This document shows, one piece after another, positions 1-9,917 of a DNA stretch of 62,000 nt (positions within the stretch are counted from its first letter, which is position 1; the number at the start of each line of letters is the position of its first letter). Under the pieces are notes generated by a model that saw nothing but the letters and a program-made list of their open reading frames with translations, did no database searches and had not been told where the DNA came from. The stretch is taken from positions 1 through 62,000 of the forward strand of contig NW_026971708.1 in the NCBI RefSeq assembly GCF_963678635.1, given 5' to 3'. This DNA comes from Symsagittifera roscoffensis. Lineage: Eukaryota > Xenacoelomorpha > Acoela > Convolutidae. A program made the translations under genes and the position numbers.

Positions 1-466
1 GAGCGCCATGAATTCGTTCTCAATTAACGAAGGAAAGCAGATATTCATGCCAATTGGAACATTCGCAGCCAGAAATTCTCATCAAGTAGTGTGATATCTT
101 TCCTAAACGCGATTGTTTCGAACAATTTCATGCCACTGGAAACACTTAATGCGTGCAGTTAAAACTGGCAGTTAACGACCTGCAAATTAAGCCATAAAAC
201 CAAATATTGATACTTCAAAAGAGGGAAGCTAAGATAATTTGCTCACGGTCGATGTCAAATTTTAATGAAATTTTATTTTGTTCCTCAAAATGATCTTTTA
301 AATTAGGGGTTTTAGAGACTAAGACCCTTCATTTGTATTTTATATTGTCCACTAAAATAAATTTTTTTTAAAATAGAAAAAACATTTAAATGATCAATTT
401 CATCAAATAAAATTACTCTGATCGTCAAATCAACCTTTGTAGTTACTGTTCTTTGTTCAATTTTAG
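1..466. other. AT-rich non-coding, probable intron
   Basis: No convincing coding region is visible. The stretch ends in a pyrimidine-rich segment and the acceptor-like ATTTTAG at 460-466, so its right part may be the last intron of the gene ending at 627. Confidence 0.35.
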
Positions 467-627
467 CATTTCTCTTGTGTGGCATTTATGGACTGTGTCT
501 GGCGGCCATGATCGCCTCAATTGTGGTGTACAGAAAAGAAGTGGATAAAACTATAAAAAAGATGGAATCCAAACATGGGGAGAAGGCACCTGAAAAAATA
601 AAGGCTCTGTTCGAGATACGATATTAA
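467..627 (+). CDS. Probable last exon of a small membrane protein
   Basis: An open frame after the splice-acceptor-like ATTTTAG (460-466) runs to a TAA at 625-627. It encodes a hydrophobic segment (FLLCGIYGLCLAAMIASIVV) followed by a short charged tail (YRKEVDKTIKKMESKHGEK) ending FEIRY. A transmembrane helix followed directly by a basic cytoplasmic tail is the usual layout of the C-terminus of a single- or multi-pass membrane protein. The exon would start with the last two bases of a codon. Upstream exons lie outside the window or were not recognised. I do not recognise the family. The alternative is a chance open frame in AT-rich DNA, but the amino-acid make-up argues against that. Confidence 0.4.
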
Positions 628-1302
628 GATATGAAGCTTGCTTTTGTTTGTAAAGAAACAATTCTGAAATATGTTTTTTGTAAAAAAAAAAATTCTGAAT
701 TATATTTATTATTCTTCATAACTACTGGAAAATCTCATCATGTATGCTTGAAATTATCAACACAGGGGTTCAGATTCACAAAAGATACCGAAGAAAAAAG
801 TAACCCAATTAAGTAAGCAAGTAAAACTAAAAAATTTAGCTGAGATTGTTTGAATATGATAGCTATTATCTTTGTCCAGAGATTTTTGCCAATCCTATTG
901 ATTATAATTCCGACCATTGAAAATGGGAAGAAACTTTGTATTCGGATGTATTCTAGTTTTTTTGTGTTCCACGCAAACTCATGTATAAAAAATTAATGGA
1001 ATGGGTCGAGTGATCAATCATATTAAAGCACTCTTATTTGTAATTCGAACGGCATTAAAAATATTTTCCAAATATTGTCTCAGTGTCGAGAAAAACGGGT
1101 TTTAAATTTTTGAGATTTAATCTAATTTCAAGAAACGCGATCGAGTAACGCTCATTATGTGGAAATTTACTATTCTTCAAGAATTTTAGGATAAAAAAAC
1201 TTGCTATTAATATAAAGATAGCCAGTTTTTGGATGTTTCATTACGCGCTTATTTGGCAAAAAATTTCTTCATTTTTTTGTTTAATATTTATTTATTTTTT
1301 AG
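628..1302. other. AT-rich intergenic, nothing recognised
   Basis: Low-complexity AT-rich DNA. The short open frames in it have biased composition and no recognisable motif. Confidence 0.5.
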
Positions 1303-1436
1303 GAAATATAAAATTGTTCGAAATTTTCAAAAAAAAATTTCTTCATTTTTTTGTTTAATAATTATTTTTTGGAGAAAAATATTGTCGATTATTCCCAGTT
1401 CACTATTTTTCTACGCGAGCGTACAGTTTTCAAACC
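1303..1436. repeat. 134-bp repeat, copy 1
   Basis: Near-identical to 1681-1815. Both begin GAAATATAAAATTGTTCG and end GTTTTCAAACC. The pair brackets the 194-bp repeat at 1435-1628, so the local order is A-B-A. Confidence 0.8.
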
Positions 1437-1628
1437 AAACCACCCACTAAAATCATTAGTAATTAGAAGAAAAGTAAGAAAGAAACTTTTTCCCCCATTT
1501 TTTATGAATATGCTTTATGCATTTTTTATGGAACATTCTGTGCTATTTGCACAGCAACCGGCTACCCTTGTTGTTTTTGCCAAACACTATTTTCACTTTT
1601 TGTAACATCCCTTCAGACAAGAACTTTT
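1435..1628. repeat. 194-bp dispersed repeat, copy 1
   Basis: Matches 4217-4410 over the same 194 nt with about three differences by eye. It contains the near-palindrome GTGCTATTTGCAC. A short tandem re-duplication of its right end (TTTGTAACATCCCTTCAGAC) follows at about 1645-1677. Shorter inverted matches to its core occur near 5349 and 6040. Probably a small non-autonomous mobile element, class unknown. Confidence 0.8.
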
Positions 1629-1680
1629 CTTCAGACAAGAACTTTTCACTCTTTGTAACATCCCTTCAGACAAGAACTAA

Positions 1681-1815
1681 GAAATATAAAATTGTTCGAA
1701 ATTTTCAAAAAAAAAATTTCTTCATTTTTTTGTTTAATATTTATTTTTTGGAGAAAAATATTGTCGATTATTCCCAGTTCACTAATTTTCTACGCGAGCG
1801 TATAGTTTTCAAACC
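1681..1815. repeat. 134-bp repeat, copy 2
   Basis: Second copy of the sequence at 1303-1436, differing by a few substitutions and one extra A. Confidence 0.8.
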
Positions 1816-2236
1816 TGTAAACGTGGGGGAATTCACAATATCTCTAGGCCGGCTTCTCTCACTCGTTATCGTCCTTCGCACCGCCGCAATATGTTCCCTT
1901 TAGTACTGGGGTCAGTGGGGCAACCGATTCCCGGTACTGTTTACAATCCCAAAAAGGTTCATTTGGTGGTTGGCTACTCTGTATCTTACTATGCTGCTTG
2001 CCCCGTGATCTGTGCTCTTCCGACTGTATCTCACTTGTCAATCAATAGTCGATCGCAACAACAATTCCAATAATAAGACTGAATTAAGAAATAAATATAA
2101 CCAAATACAGAGTAGCCTATAAATGGCTGGAAAATAAATTAATCGTTCAGTCAATGGAATGGGTCCGCGACTACTATTATCTAACCCCTGCTCCCTGCAG
2201 TTCAATTAACGCCTTACTATTAACTAACTAACTAAC

Positions 2237-2448
2237 GTTCTCCTCGAGAACTTCTTTCAATATCGATCGTTCAACAACGATCCCACTATCCTCTAGATAG
2301 CCTAACTAATATCCACTAACTAACTTAATCACGTTAACAAGTCTTCCAACTTGTTCCCACTTTACTTTGAGAATAAAGCGACTACCTTAACTCGTAGCCC
2401 AAATTGTTCTCTAACTAACTGAGAACCAACTATACTCTATCTCAGTAT
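2237..2448. other. Run of eight small hairpins
   Basis: Perfect short inverted repeats follow one another: GTTCTC/GAGAAC (2237-2251), GATCGTT/AACGATC (2265-2282), CTATC/GATAG (2286-2300), AACAAGT/ACTTGTT (2336-2355), CTTTA/TAAAG (2360-2378), CTAC/GTAG (2382-2397), GTTCTC/GAGAAC (2406-2426) and ATACT/AGTAT (2432-2448). Loops are 3-9 nt and stem sequences mostly differ, so the array is not a simple direct repeat. TAACTAACT words lie between several of them. Function unknown. Confidence 0.6.
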
Positions 2449-2498
2449 CAATTGTTCTGACCCGGTTCGGTGGTTGTACTGTTCCCTATCGCTACTAA

Positions 2499-2640
2499 CA
2501 TTTACTTAACTAGCGGTCACTCAGGACTTGTCAGCTGAATCAACCATTAGGTCAGCTTTAATTAAATATCATTCACTTAACTAGCTGCCACTCAGGACTT
2601 GTCAGCTGAATCAACCATTAGGTCAGCTTTAATTAAATAT
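2499..2640. repeat. 71-bp tandem duplication
   Basis: Two units, 2499-2569 and 2570-2640, share TCAGGACTTGTCAGCTGAAT and what follows; a third partial unit starts at 2641. Each unit contains the inverted repeat AGCTGA/TCAGCT. Confidence 0.85.
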
Positions 2641-4216
2641 CATTCACTTAGTTAATCAGGACATACTGAGCAAACATTGGGTTCAACTACAAAATCAGCT
2701 CCCAATCGTATTTGACAAATGAACCCTTGCATGATTTTATTTTAGTTCTTCCTAACTTTTTCTCTTTCCTATGAATCGGGTAGTTCTCACTCAACCGGTA
2801 ATTTAACTTCCGTGATACTTGAAAAGTTTCCATTTTGGTCATTTTAATTTTATTCCCCTAAGTTCAAGGGCTGGGTAATTCCCTTCCCCGTGTCCGTTTG
2901 GATCCGAAAAAACACCACAAGAATTTATTTAATATGCTAGGGCTGTTCATTAAGTCTTCATCCCGAAATTCCCATTTCCCCCCATAGATGTTCCCAATTT
3001 TTGTACGGGGCTGTATTTTTACTTGTTTGTCGTTTTTATCGAAAGTCCAAGTGGAGTGGGTTAAGCTGACCCCAATGTTTGCTAATTACAGAAAATCACT
3101 TTCGCTCGCGTACAAAGGTCAAAACTAAGAAATCTCAATTTAGGGGCCTCCCCTTACCTCCCAGGTGGGTAGGTACCCCTTTACGGGTCCTTACAATGCT
3201 AATTGATCGCTTGTCAGGGGTTTCCGGGGTCTTGGGGTCAAAAATGCCAAACGACCTCTTAGAGGTCATCCGAGGTCAAATGAGGTCAAACGCGTCCAAA
3301 CGTCTTAATTCCGATGGGAGATCATTCTCAATAAGTTTCATTCATATCGGACCATTCCTTCCCATATTTTCGAAAATATTGGGTCAATTAACACTTTTCC
3401 CTAGAATTGCCATTTTCACCCCATAGGAAATTCCGGAGAGGATTGGGTCACTAGATGTCCCTCTACTGGGTTGGGCCCCCCTTCACATTGGTGCATTAAA
3501 ATCGCAAGTCAATTATCACTATCAGGTGTTAATAGCCTTATTTAATTTTCACGTGCTAATAGCTTCCGACGTAGTCGCCGGATTGGGTCCACACATTGAT
3601 ATATTATAGGTCTTCCCCAAACCTACCATCCCCCCAAGTTTCAACCTCCTAGCATCATCAGGGGTCGAGAAATAACAAAGTGGGTTTTGTTTACATAAGG
3701 CGTAAAACCGGAAGTAATAACCGGATGCGTTCAAAATCCCAGTGGTCAACTTCCCTCGCCTAGGGCTACAACATATTGCAATATGAAGTCGTTCTAACCA
3801 TTAGTTACCGGCTTACAAAAAGTGCTAATTGCATTTTCGGAAATCATTATCACTCGCCCCCCAGGGGTCTGGAAATTTGCATGCCCGTCTAAAATCATCT
3901 CTATTAGTCACCCACCAATTTTCATAGGGATCGGACCAGTGGTTCCCAATCCGGGGGGGTTTCCAGATTTTTAGCGCTTTCTTCTTTTTTCCAATTCTTT
4001 GCCCTAGATGTCAAATTCAAGGTGCAAAGTCCGATTACGATTGTTTGCTCTCAAACTAAGCTTATCTATCACTGAATTTCATTGCTCTAAGTTCATACAG
4101 TCGGCTTACGTTGAAATCAAATTTCGCAATTTTCAACCATTTTCATCATAAAATTATCAATTTTACACTCAGGTTTCTATAGCATGTAATACAGTAGAAT
4201 CACCAATTCTACAAAG

Positions 4217-4410
4217 CCAAACCACCCACTAAAATCATTAGTAATTAGAAGAAAAGTAAGAAAGAAACTTTTTCCCCCATTTTTTATGAATATGGTTTAT
4301 GCATTTTTTATGGAACATTCTGTGCTATTTGCACAGCAACCGGCTACCCTTGTTGTTTTTGCCGAACACTATTTTCACTCTTTGTAACATCCCTTCAGAC
4401 AAGAACTTTT
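4217..4410. repeat. 194-bp dispersed repeat, copy 2
   Basis: Copy of 1435-1628 in the same orientation, with about three differences by eye. Confidence 0.8.
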
Positions 4411-4609
4411 TACATACTTTTTGCGATGACGCACAAGAGAAAGTGATCTAAATTTACACACAGAGGCAAAACAGAGCTGCACACAGATAGTATACAGAAA
4501 AGATAATACACATAGCTTCACTTGCACAAAAACTGGTTCCAGCCCTGTAAATAACTGACCAACTCATTACAGAACTACTATAAAAAATACAACTACTATC
4601 GACCCCTAC

Positions 4610-5261
4610 CTCTTCTCGTAGTTTGGTAGCTGTTCGTTCCAATTCTTCTATCCTCTTACACGCAGCTGCCAGGTCATTGACCTCATCTAGTGGGACTACA
4701 TCACTGGATGACCCCATTTGACCTTGAAACAAAGTTAATTGCTATATTAATTAAACCTAATATTATTTTGAGCGCGTATGCAAATTTACTTCTCGATCAG
4801 AAATTTTTCCATTGCCATTAACTTGGACCAAAAGAACTCAAGCTATTATTGTATGCGGACACGTACAGGTATGATTAATAGATACTTCTTTAAAATGCAA
4901 CTTTATGAGATGTATTAAAAAAATGAAAGTAACTTCAAATCATTTAGTCAATTACGAACTGTGTACGACTTTTTATAGAACCGATATATAATCGTTTCTT
5001 CAAAGTCAAACGTCATCAATACTTAACAACATAAAAATAGGATTATATGGGAAAAATTGGAAAACAAAACATTCTTTTATATTTGAAAATGGGGAAGGGA
5101 GAAGAGAGAGAGAGAAGGGGGGAGTATAGAGTATGTGGACCTGTAACTTCTATCATACCTTCATCTTCCTCTTCAGTCAAGACATCCCTCGTGAACGAAG
5201 ACAATTGTTCTGTGAATTGGCCGGTCAGCGAAGTTATATTAGTACGAGAAAACCAAGACAT
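4610..5261 (-). CDS. GMAP-210/TRIP11-like golgin, exons 1-2 (partial)
   Basis: Exon 1 (5159-5261, minus) starts with ATG and encodes MSWFSRTNITSLTG, then QFTEQLSSFTRDVLTEEEDE. This matches the membrane-curvature-sensing N-terminus of the cis-Golgi golgin GMAP-210 (TRIP11, Drosophila Gmap), in which a short Ser/Thr-rich amphipathic segment with SLxGQ...FT+D+L comes first. It ends at a donor reading GAAG|GTATG. Exon 2 (4610-4722, minus) follows an acceptor TTTCAAG and ends at GAGAAGAG|GTAGGGG. It encodes an acidic stretch, then the coiled-coil start KRIEELERTATKLREE. Phases fit: exon 1 leaves one base and exon 2 supplies two. The family tethers vesicles at the Golgi and has a very long coiled coil. 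No later exon was found further left, where repeats take over. The gene could continue through a long intron or be truncated. Confidence 0.6.
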
Positions 5262-8040
5262 GTTTCCAATACAATTTTTAGTAACTTTATATTATTTCAA
5301 AATTTACATGGCGAACTGAAAATAGCAACAGTTAAGAAAGTATACTTCAGAACAAGCATAACCAGTTGCTGTGCTAATAGCACAATATGTTCCGACCATA
5401 CTCTTCGAAAAACTATTCTAAAACAAAATTGATTTTTCAAAATAGTGTCGTAATTTGTATGTGATAAAAAGATCTGAAGGAAGCCTGAAATTTAGGCTTA
5501 TTCGACATTGTTAATAAAATAGGAAATATGGTTAACAATTTTTGTCGAAAAATGTCTAGAAAAACAAACAAGAAATCAAAAAATAAGAATAGTCGGTTGC
5601 TGGGCAAGATTTTTTTTTCAAATGAGGGTAGTTTTTTTTCGGCGTGGTGCGATAAAAGGATATGAACGAAAAACTGGAATTTAACTATATTCGAGTCATA
5701 ATAAAATAGTCAAATTGGACAACACTTTTGTAAAAAAAAAACATTTACTACGAACACAAAAAAAATTATCAAAAAAAAAAATTTTTAATTCCCAAATGGC
5801 GCTTTAAAAAACTCCAACAAGAACTTTATTTGAGTAAAACTAAGTTTTCATGGCCTAAATCAGGCAAAAATAAGCTCTCTCGAATTTACCTTAAAAATCA
5901 AAAAAATTTGAACCAGTTTTTCTCGATACTGGGACAGTTTTTCGAAACTTTTTAAAGTAGTTCGAATCACGACTGAAAGGGCTTCAATATGATATATCAC
6001 TCAACCCACACCCATGATTATTTGTGGCGCCTGATTTTGAAACAAGGATAGCCGGTTGCTGTACAAGTAGCACAGAATGTTCCGACCATATTCATCAGCT
6101 TGAAGGAAACAAATTGCGCTCGCAAAGGAAACAAATGTTCCGACCATATTCATTTGCTTGAAGGAAACAAATAGCGCTCTCCAAGTGCCAACTCGAAATG
6201 GCGTCAAAATTTGATTTTGAATTCTGATGACTTTGAATTCTGTATTTCAGATTCCTGAGTGGAATAAAAAATACCCTATTGCTCGTTTATTCAAAATGGG
6301 TATATTTTCTGAAAAAATACCATTCTTAAGACATTGTTGAAATCCAAAGAGCTTCAAATTGATAGACTTTTTCTACGGAATTTCAAAATTGAAAACAATT
6401 CATGAGTAAGACAATCGCCTTTTTTCGTTTTTCTTGACACTTTTCCCAATGCATGTTGGCTATGTTGAGTCCCTTCACTTGTGAATAAATGGTTTTAACC
6501 TTACACTATTTGATGGATAAGTACACAAATCATCGCAGCTCTTTCGAAACAACACCAACATCATAAGCGAAGCTAAACAACATAATGTGAAACGGAACCT
6601 TGAGGAAACCGTTGAGGTGTTGAAACTCAAATTTAGGAGCCTGCTGAAAAACAAAGCCAGAGTTGTAAACATTCAAAATATGGAAATTACACAAAATCAA
6701 AGCTGAAAAACTTACGACTAACAGAAAAATTTGGGGTATGTAAAATGAGTAATTAAAATATTAACTTGCCCACAATATATATGTCGAAGCTATGCCTGTT
6801 TAAAAATTGACGAAATAATTCAGTTACCCAGTCAGATGAATTATTGATAAAGAGTCTCTTTGCCGATTCTTTAGCGCTAGCTTCAATAATATTTGCGAAT
6901 AAAAAACTGTCAAATTCAACGTTTTGTCAAAATAAATGGGTTTGCCGATCAGTAAGGTTAAAAAAAACGCGATCCCATGAAAAAAGTATTACTGCAGCTC
7001 AAAACACTAGCTCAGCACTTCAATTGCGTTAGAGGAATTCTCAGTTTCAATTACGACTTTGTGCATGTATGATAGTTTCTTTCTAAGAGCCAAAAATTTC
7101 TGTCTGCTTTTCTCGACATTCAGAAAACATTCCTTTTAAATTTTCTTATATCGATACAATCAAGTCTGAAAGGGCTTTTAAATGATTTTTCACCCAACAT
7201 CATCTGACGTTAAATTTTCGAACCTAATTATGCGTGGGAGAAAAACACCTGCAGCTTTAGTTCCTCCTCATTTTCAAGGTTCGCAACAAAAAACTGTTCA
7301 AAAAAGACAGCTGAAATTTTAAAAAATCTACTAAGATTCGCACAAAAAAGCTGTCATTAGAAAATCTGTTTCATCATTCTTTGTCAATTTTATTTAGAAA
7401 GCTTCAAAACTTTCATATTCGTTCCTCGCCGAATGCTCAGAACATGTAAAAATCTCCCGCATTAACCAGATCCATTTTTACAAATGCTTTTTCAAGTCTT
7501 TTTTGCTCTGTATCTCAGAAATACTTTCAAGATTTTACTTTCAAAGTTTGCAATTAAGATAAAAGAAATCGGTAAAATTAAGACAACGCAGGTGTTTTTT
7601 TATTCAGGCATCTTAAAATGTTGCCCAGGAAGCCACGTTTCTTTGACCAAAAGTTCTTAATTTCTACAAAAAAGCAAAGGCTGGCCATATTAACTTTTTA
7701 TATCTCAATTCAAGCTTTAAAAGCTCCTTCTATTCACGCACAAAACAACAGCCAGACCTATTCTGATTTCTTTTCACTTCATTAATTATTAAATAAAAAT
7801 CTAAACGGAATACAAATTTGCAATTCAGTTATATCAGTGTACTGTACCACACACAAAAAGGTCTCTTCTTTATTTTCTTTTTCTTTATTTTTTTTCTCTT
7901 CTTCGCGCGTTTTTCTCTGTCATCCATTTTTCCTATCTGAATTTAAGTTCGAAACATATGGGAAGAAATTTCTTCTCACATATGTGAAGAAATTTTCACT
8001 GGACGAAATGCAAGCAGAGATTTTACAATCAAATTAAAAA
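5262..8040. other. AT-rich intergenic with repeat remnants
   Basis: No supported gene. Inverted remnants of the 194-bp repeat core lie at about 5349-5408 and 6035-6190, the second with an internal tandem duplication of ATGTTCCGACCATATTCAT. Two diverged similar segments occur near 5458-5560 and 5640-5740. A pyrimidine-rich tract at about 7860-7935 precedes the gene at 8041 and may belong to its promoter or 5' UTR. Confidence 0.45.
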
Positions 8041-9303
8041 ATGTTCAGAAGGCTTTTTAGACTAATTTGCAAAATCAAGAAACGACGTTTCTTAATATTC
8101 GTTTTATTTAGTCTAATTTTATTGATTTGTGCTTCTGCTTTTATACTCTTTGACACAAAACTCAATTCAATAACATCACAAAAAATAACGACAAGGTTAA
8201 CTTCAGAACAGATAAGACATATAACAGACTTAGAAGACCAGTTAAGTTCTAAAACTCCTTGTGAAATGCTGGCATCTAGCACCGGAAAGTATCGCAAAAT
8301 TACGATTGCAAGAATACTTGGCCCAAGTTTAAAACCATTGCAAAGTCCACAACAAACAAGTTTAAACTTAAAACATACACTTCGATATGAAAATAATTTG
8401 AAATCTTCGAAAAAATGTATCCATAGTTTCTGGATTATTGAATGCAGTTTTAACAAAACCGAAACTCAAATTATAACACAAACTTTGAAACTCTTCGACG
8501 AAGAATTCTATTTTACGCCGAACTGTTCGAAAACGCCTGAAGCCTTATTTCATCATATTATCAATTTGAACAATTTTCGAAATTACGCAATAAAATTGGC
8601 GCTTCGTCAAAACACAGACTGGATTTTACCGTTGGACGGAAATATTTTCCTTTCAAGCGAAGCTTTAAATAACATAGTTCGAAGTCTTGTTATTGCATCA
8701 TATATTGGGAGCCCTGTGAACGCAATACCGTTATTTCGAATTTTACAATGTCAAAACCAATTATTTACTGCAGATTTTTCATTCGATAAAGAACTATCGC
8801 ATTCCATGATGAAGTATTACCGCAACTTTCCAACAATTAGTGAAAGATTAACTCGTAAACAGGAGGGACAAATAGCAATCTCAACAACCTTCGACAATAT
8901 CCTTAACTTCTTTTCCGATTCTTATCTTTACAGTAAATTGTCAAAAATGTCTTTAATTGAAGATTTGGAAAACTCAAATTATTCAAGAATTCGATGTGGT
9001 TATAGAGCTGGTGTAGAATTGGCTGATGATTCAAGAGGTCGAATGCGACAATACATAGTGAATTGCGGTTACGTTTTGAGACTACTCTTTTGGCCTGAAA
9101 ACGATACTTGTAGTTTATATACGAGAAAGCCAAAAGTACACAATAGATCAAGGATACCCACAGAACGTCCAAATATAACTGATTTGATTTGGATTTCCAA
9201 AAAATTACGAAGGCGACCTGAAGTTAACATGGAAATCAGAGGAAGACTTCGTGACTTATCAGCGCTGAATTTAAAAACAATTTTGTTTAAATCGATGTTC
9301 TGA
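8041..9303 (+). CDS. Type II membrane glycosyltransferase-like protein
   Basis: A 420-residue intronless frame starts at ATG 8041. A short basic cytoplasmic tail (MFRRLFRLICKIKKRR) is followed by one hydrophobic anchor at about residues 17-38 and a lumenal domain, the layout of Golgi type II glycosyltransferases. The lumenal part has NFRNYAIKLALRQNTDWILP followed by LDGN, which looks like a GT-A core: a nucleotide-sugar-binding helix, a strand, then an Asp-containing DxN motif. Later come EGQIAIS, close to the E-P-Q-x-A motif of similar proteins, and several possible N-glycosylation sites (NCS, NKT, NDT). Donor and acceptor are unknown and I do not assign a family number. The frame is AT-rich like its flanks, with no sign of transfer. 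The antisense frame 8034-8456 is taken as a shadow. Confidence is high that it is a gene and moderate for the class. Confidence 0.7.
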   Translation: MFRRLFRLICKIKKRRFLIFVLFSLILLICASAFILFDTKLNSITSQKITTRLTSEQIRHITDLEDQLSSKTPCEMLASSTGKYRKITIARILGPSLKPLQSPQQTSLNLKHTLRYENNLKSSKKCIHSFWIIECSFNKTETQIITQTLKLFDEEFYFTPNCSKTPEALFHHIINLNNFRNYAIKLALRQNTDWILPLDGNIFLSSEALNNIVRSLVIASYIGSPVNAIPLFRILQCQNQLFTADFSFDKELSHSMMKYYRNFPTISERLTRKQEGQIAISTTFDNILNFFSDSYLYSKLSKMSLIEDLENSNYSRIRCGYRAGVELADDSRGRMRQYIVNCGYVLRLLFWPENDTCSLYTRKPKVHNRSRIPTERPNITDLIWISKKLRRRPEVNMEIRGRLRDLSALNLKTILFKSMF

Positions 9304-9917
9304 TAGTTTTGTAATTCAACTTTCGCAATAACTATTTTGACCAAGTTTTCTTCCAAAAAAAACGCTTTTAATTAGTACTTATGTAAGTATACGTTTGATT
9401 ATCGCATGCTAATCACAAATACAAGCGAAGCAAAAAGCAGATTTTGTAGCAGATTACATGTGATACAAAAACTATCATGATGATCAAAAGAAAAAAATGA
9501 TTTTTCATAACTGCTCAAAATTCCCTAGTTAAAAGTTGTAACGTGACATTAGGTTTCACGTCAATTAAGAAAGCATTTGAAGGCTCTTTCGACAGGGTTT
9601 GACGGATGTGCAAAGCGTAGGAAGAAAAACTGACATGAATAGTTGCCTAAAGTTTTTCCAGAAAAAATCACCAACTCCATATGTGAGTGAATCAACCATC
9701 AACCCGCCCAAAGAATTGGTTCAAAAACCTCGCAAAGCGTTATTGACCGCATTAAATTGCAATTAAGTTTGAGCTACATTTGTGACCAAATTTGCAATGC
9801 AAATAAACCCCTAACTTAATATACCATGAGAGCTAAGACACGCAAATTGCACATGAAGTAATGAAATCTCGTGCTTCATAAAACGACCTTCAAGCTTTAC
9901 CAAACCCGAAATTCATT
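9304..9917. other. Intergenic, upstream of AGXT2-like gene
   Basis: AT-rich, no open frame of note. It must hold the 3' end of the preceding gene and the promoter of the next, but no clear TATA box or poly(A) signal stands out. Confidence 0.4.

Larger units (their letters stand above)
1816..4216. other. 2.4-kb non-coding block between 194-bp repeats
   Basis: No supported gene; the open frames here (for example 3079-3426) look fortuitous. The block holds the hairpin run at 2237-2448, the 71-bp tandem duplication at 2499-2640, and GC-richer patches around 3150-3300 with repeated GAGGTCA words. It may be the untranslated part of an unrecognised retroelement. Confidence 0.4.

Noticed and set aside
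2237-2640. CRISPR-like array
   Set aside because: Units are not direct repeats with unique spacers, and the DNA is animal.
3079-3426. 115-codon frame in the 2.4-kb non-coding block
   Set aside because: Unlikely composition, no motif, and it overlaps repeated GAGGTCA words.
6530-6710. Plus-strand exon-like frame (EAKQHNVKRNLEETVEVLKL) after a CAG acceptor-like site
   Set aside because: Coiled-coil-like composition but no clear donor, start or partner exon; too short to support.
8034-8456. 140-codon minus-strand frame over the start of the glycosyltransferase-like gene
   Set aside because: Antisense of a frame with a signal anchor and coherent domain; no recognisable motif of its own.
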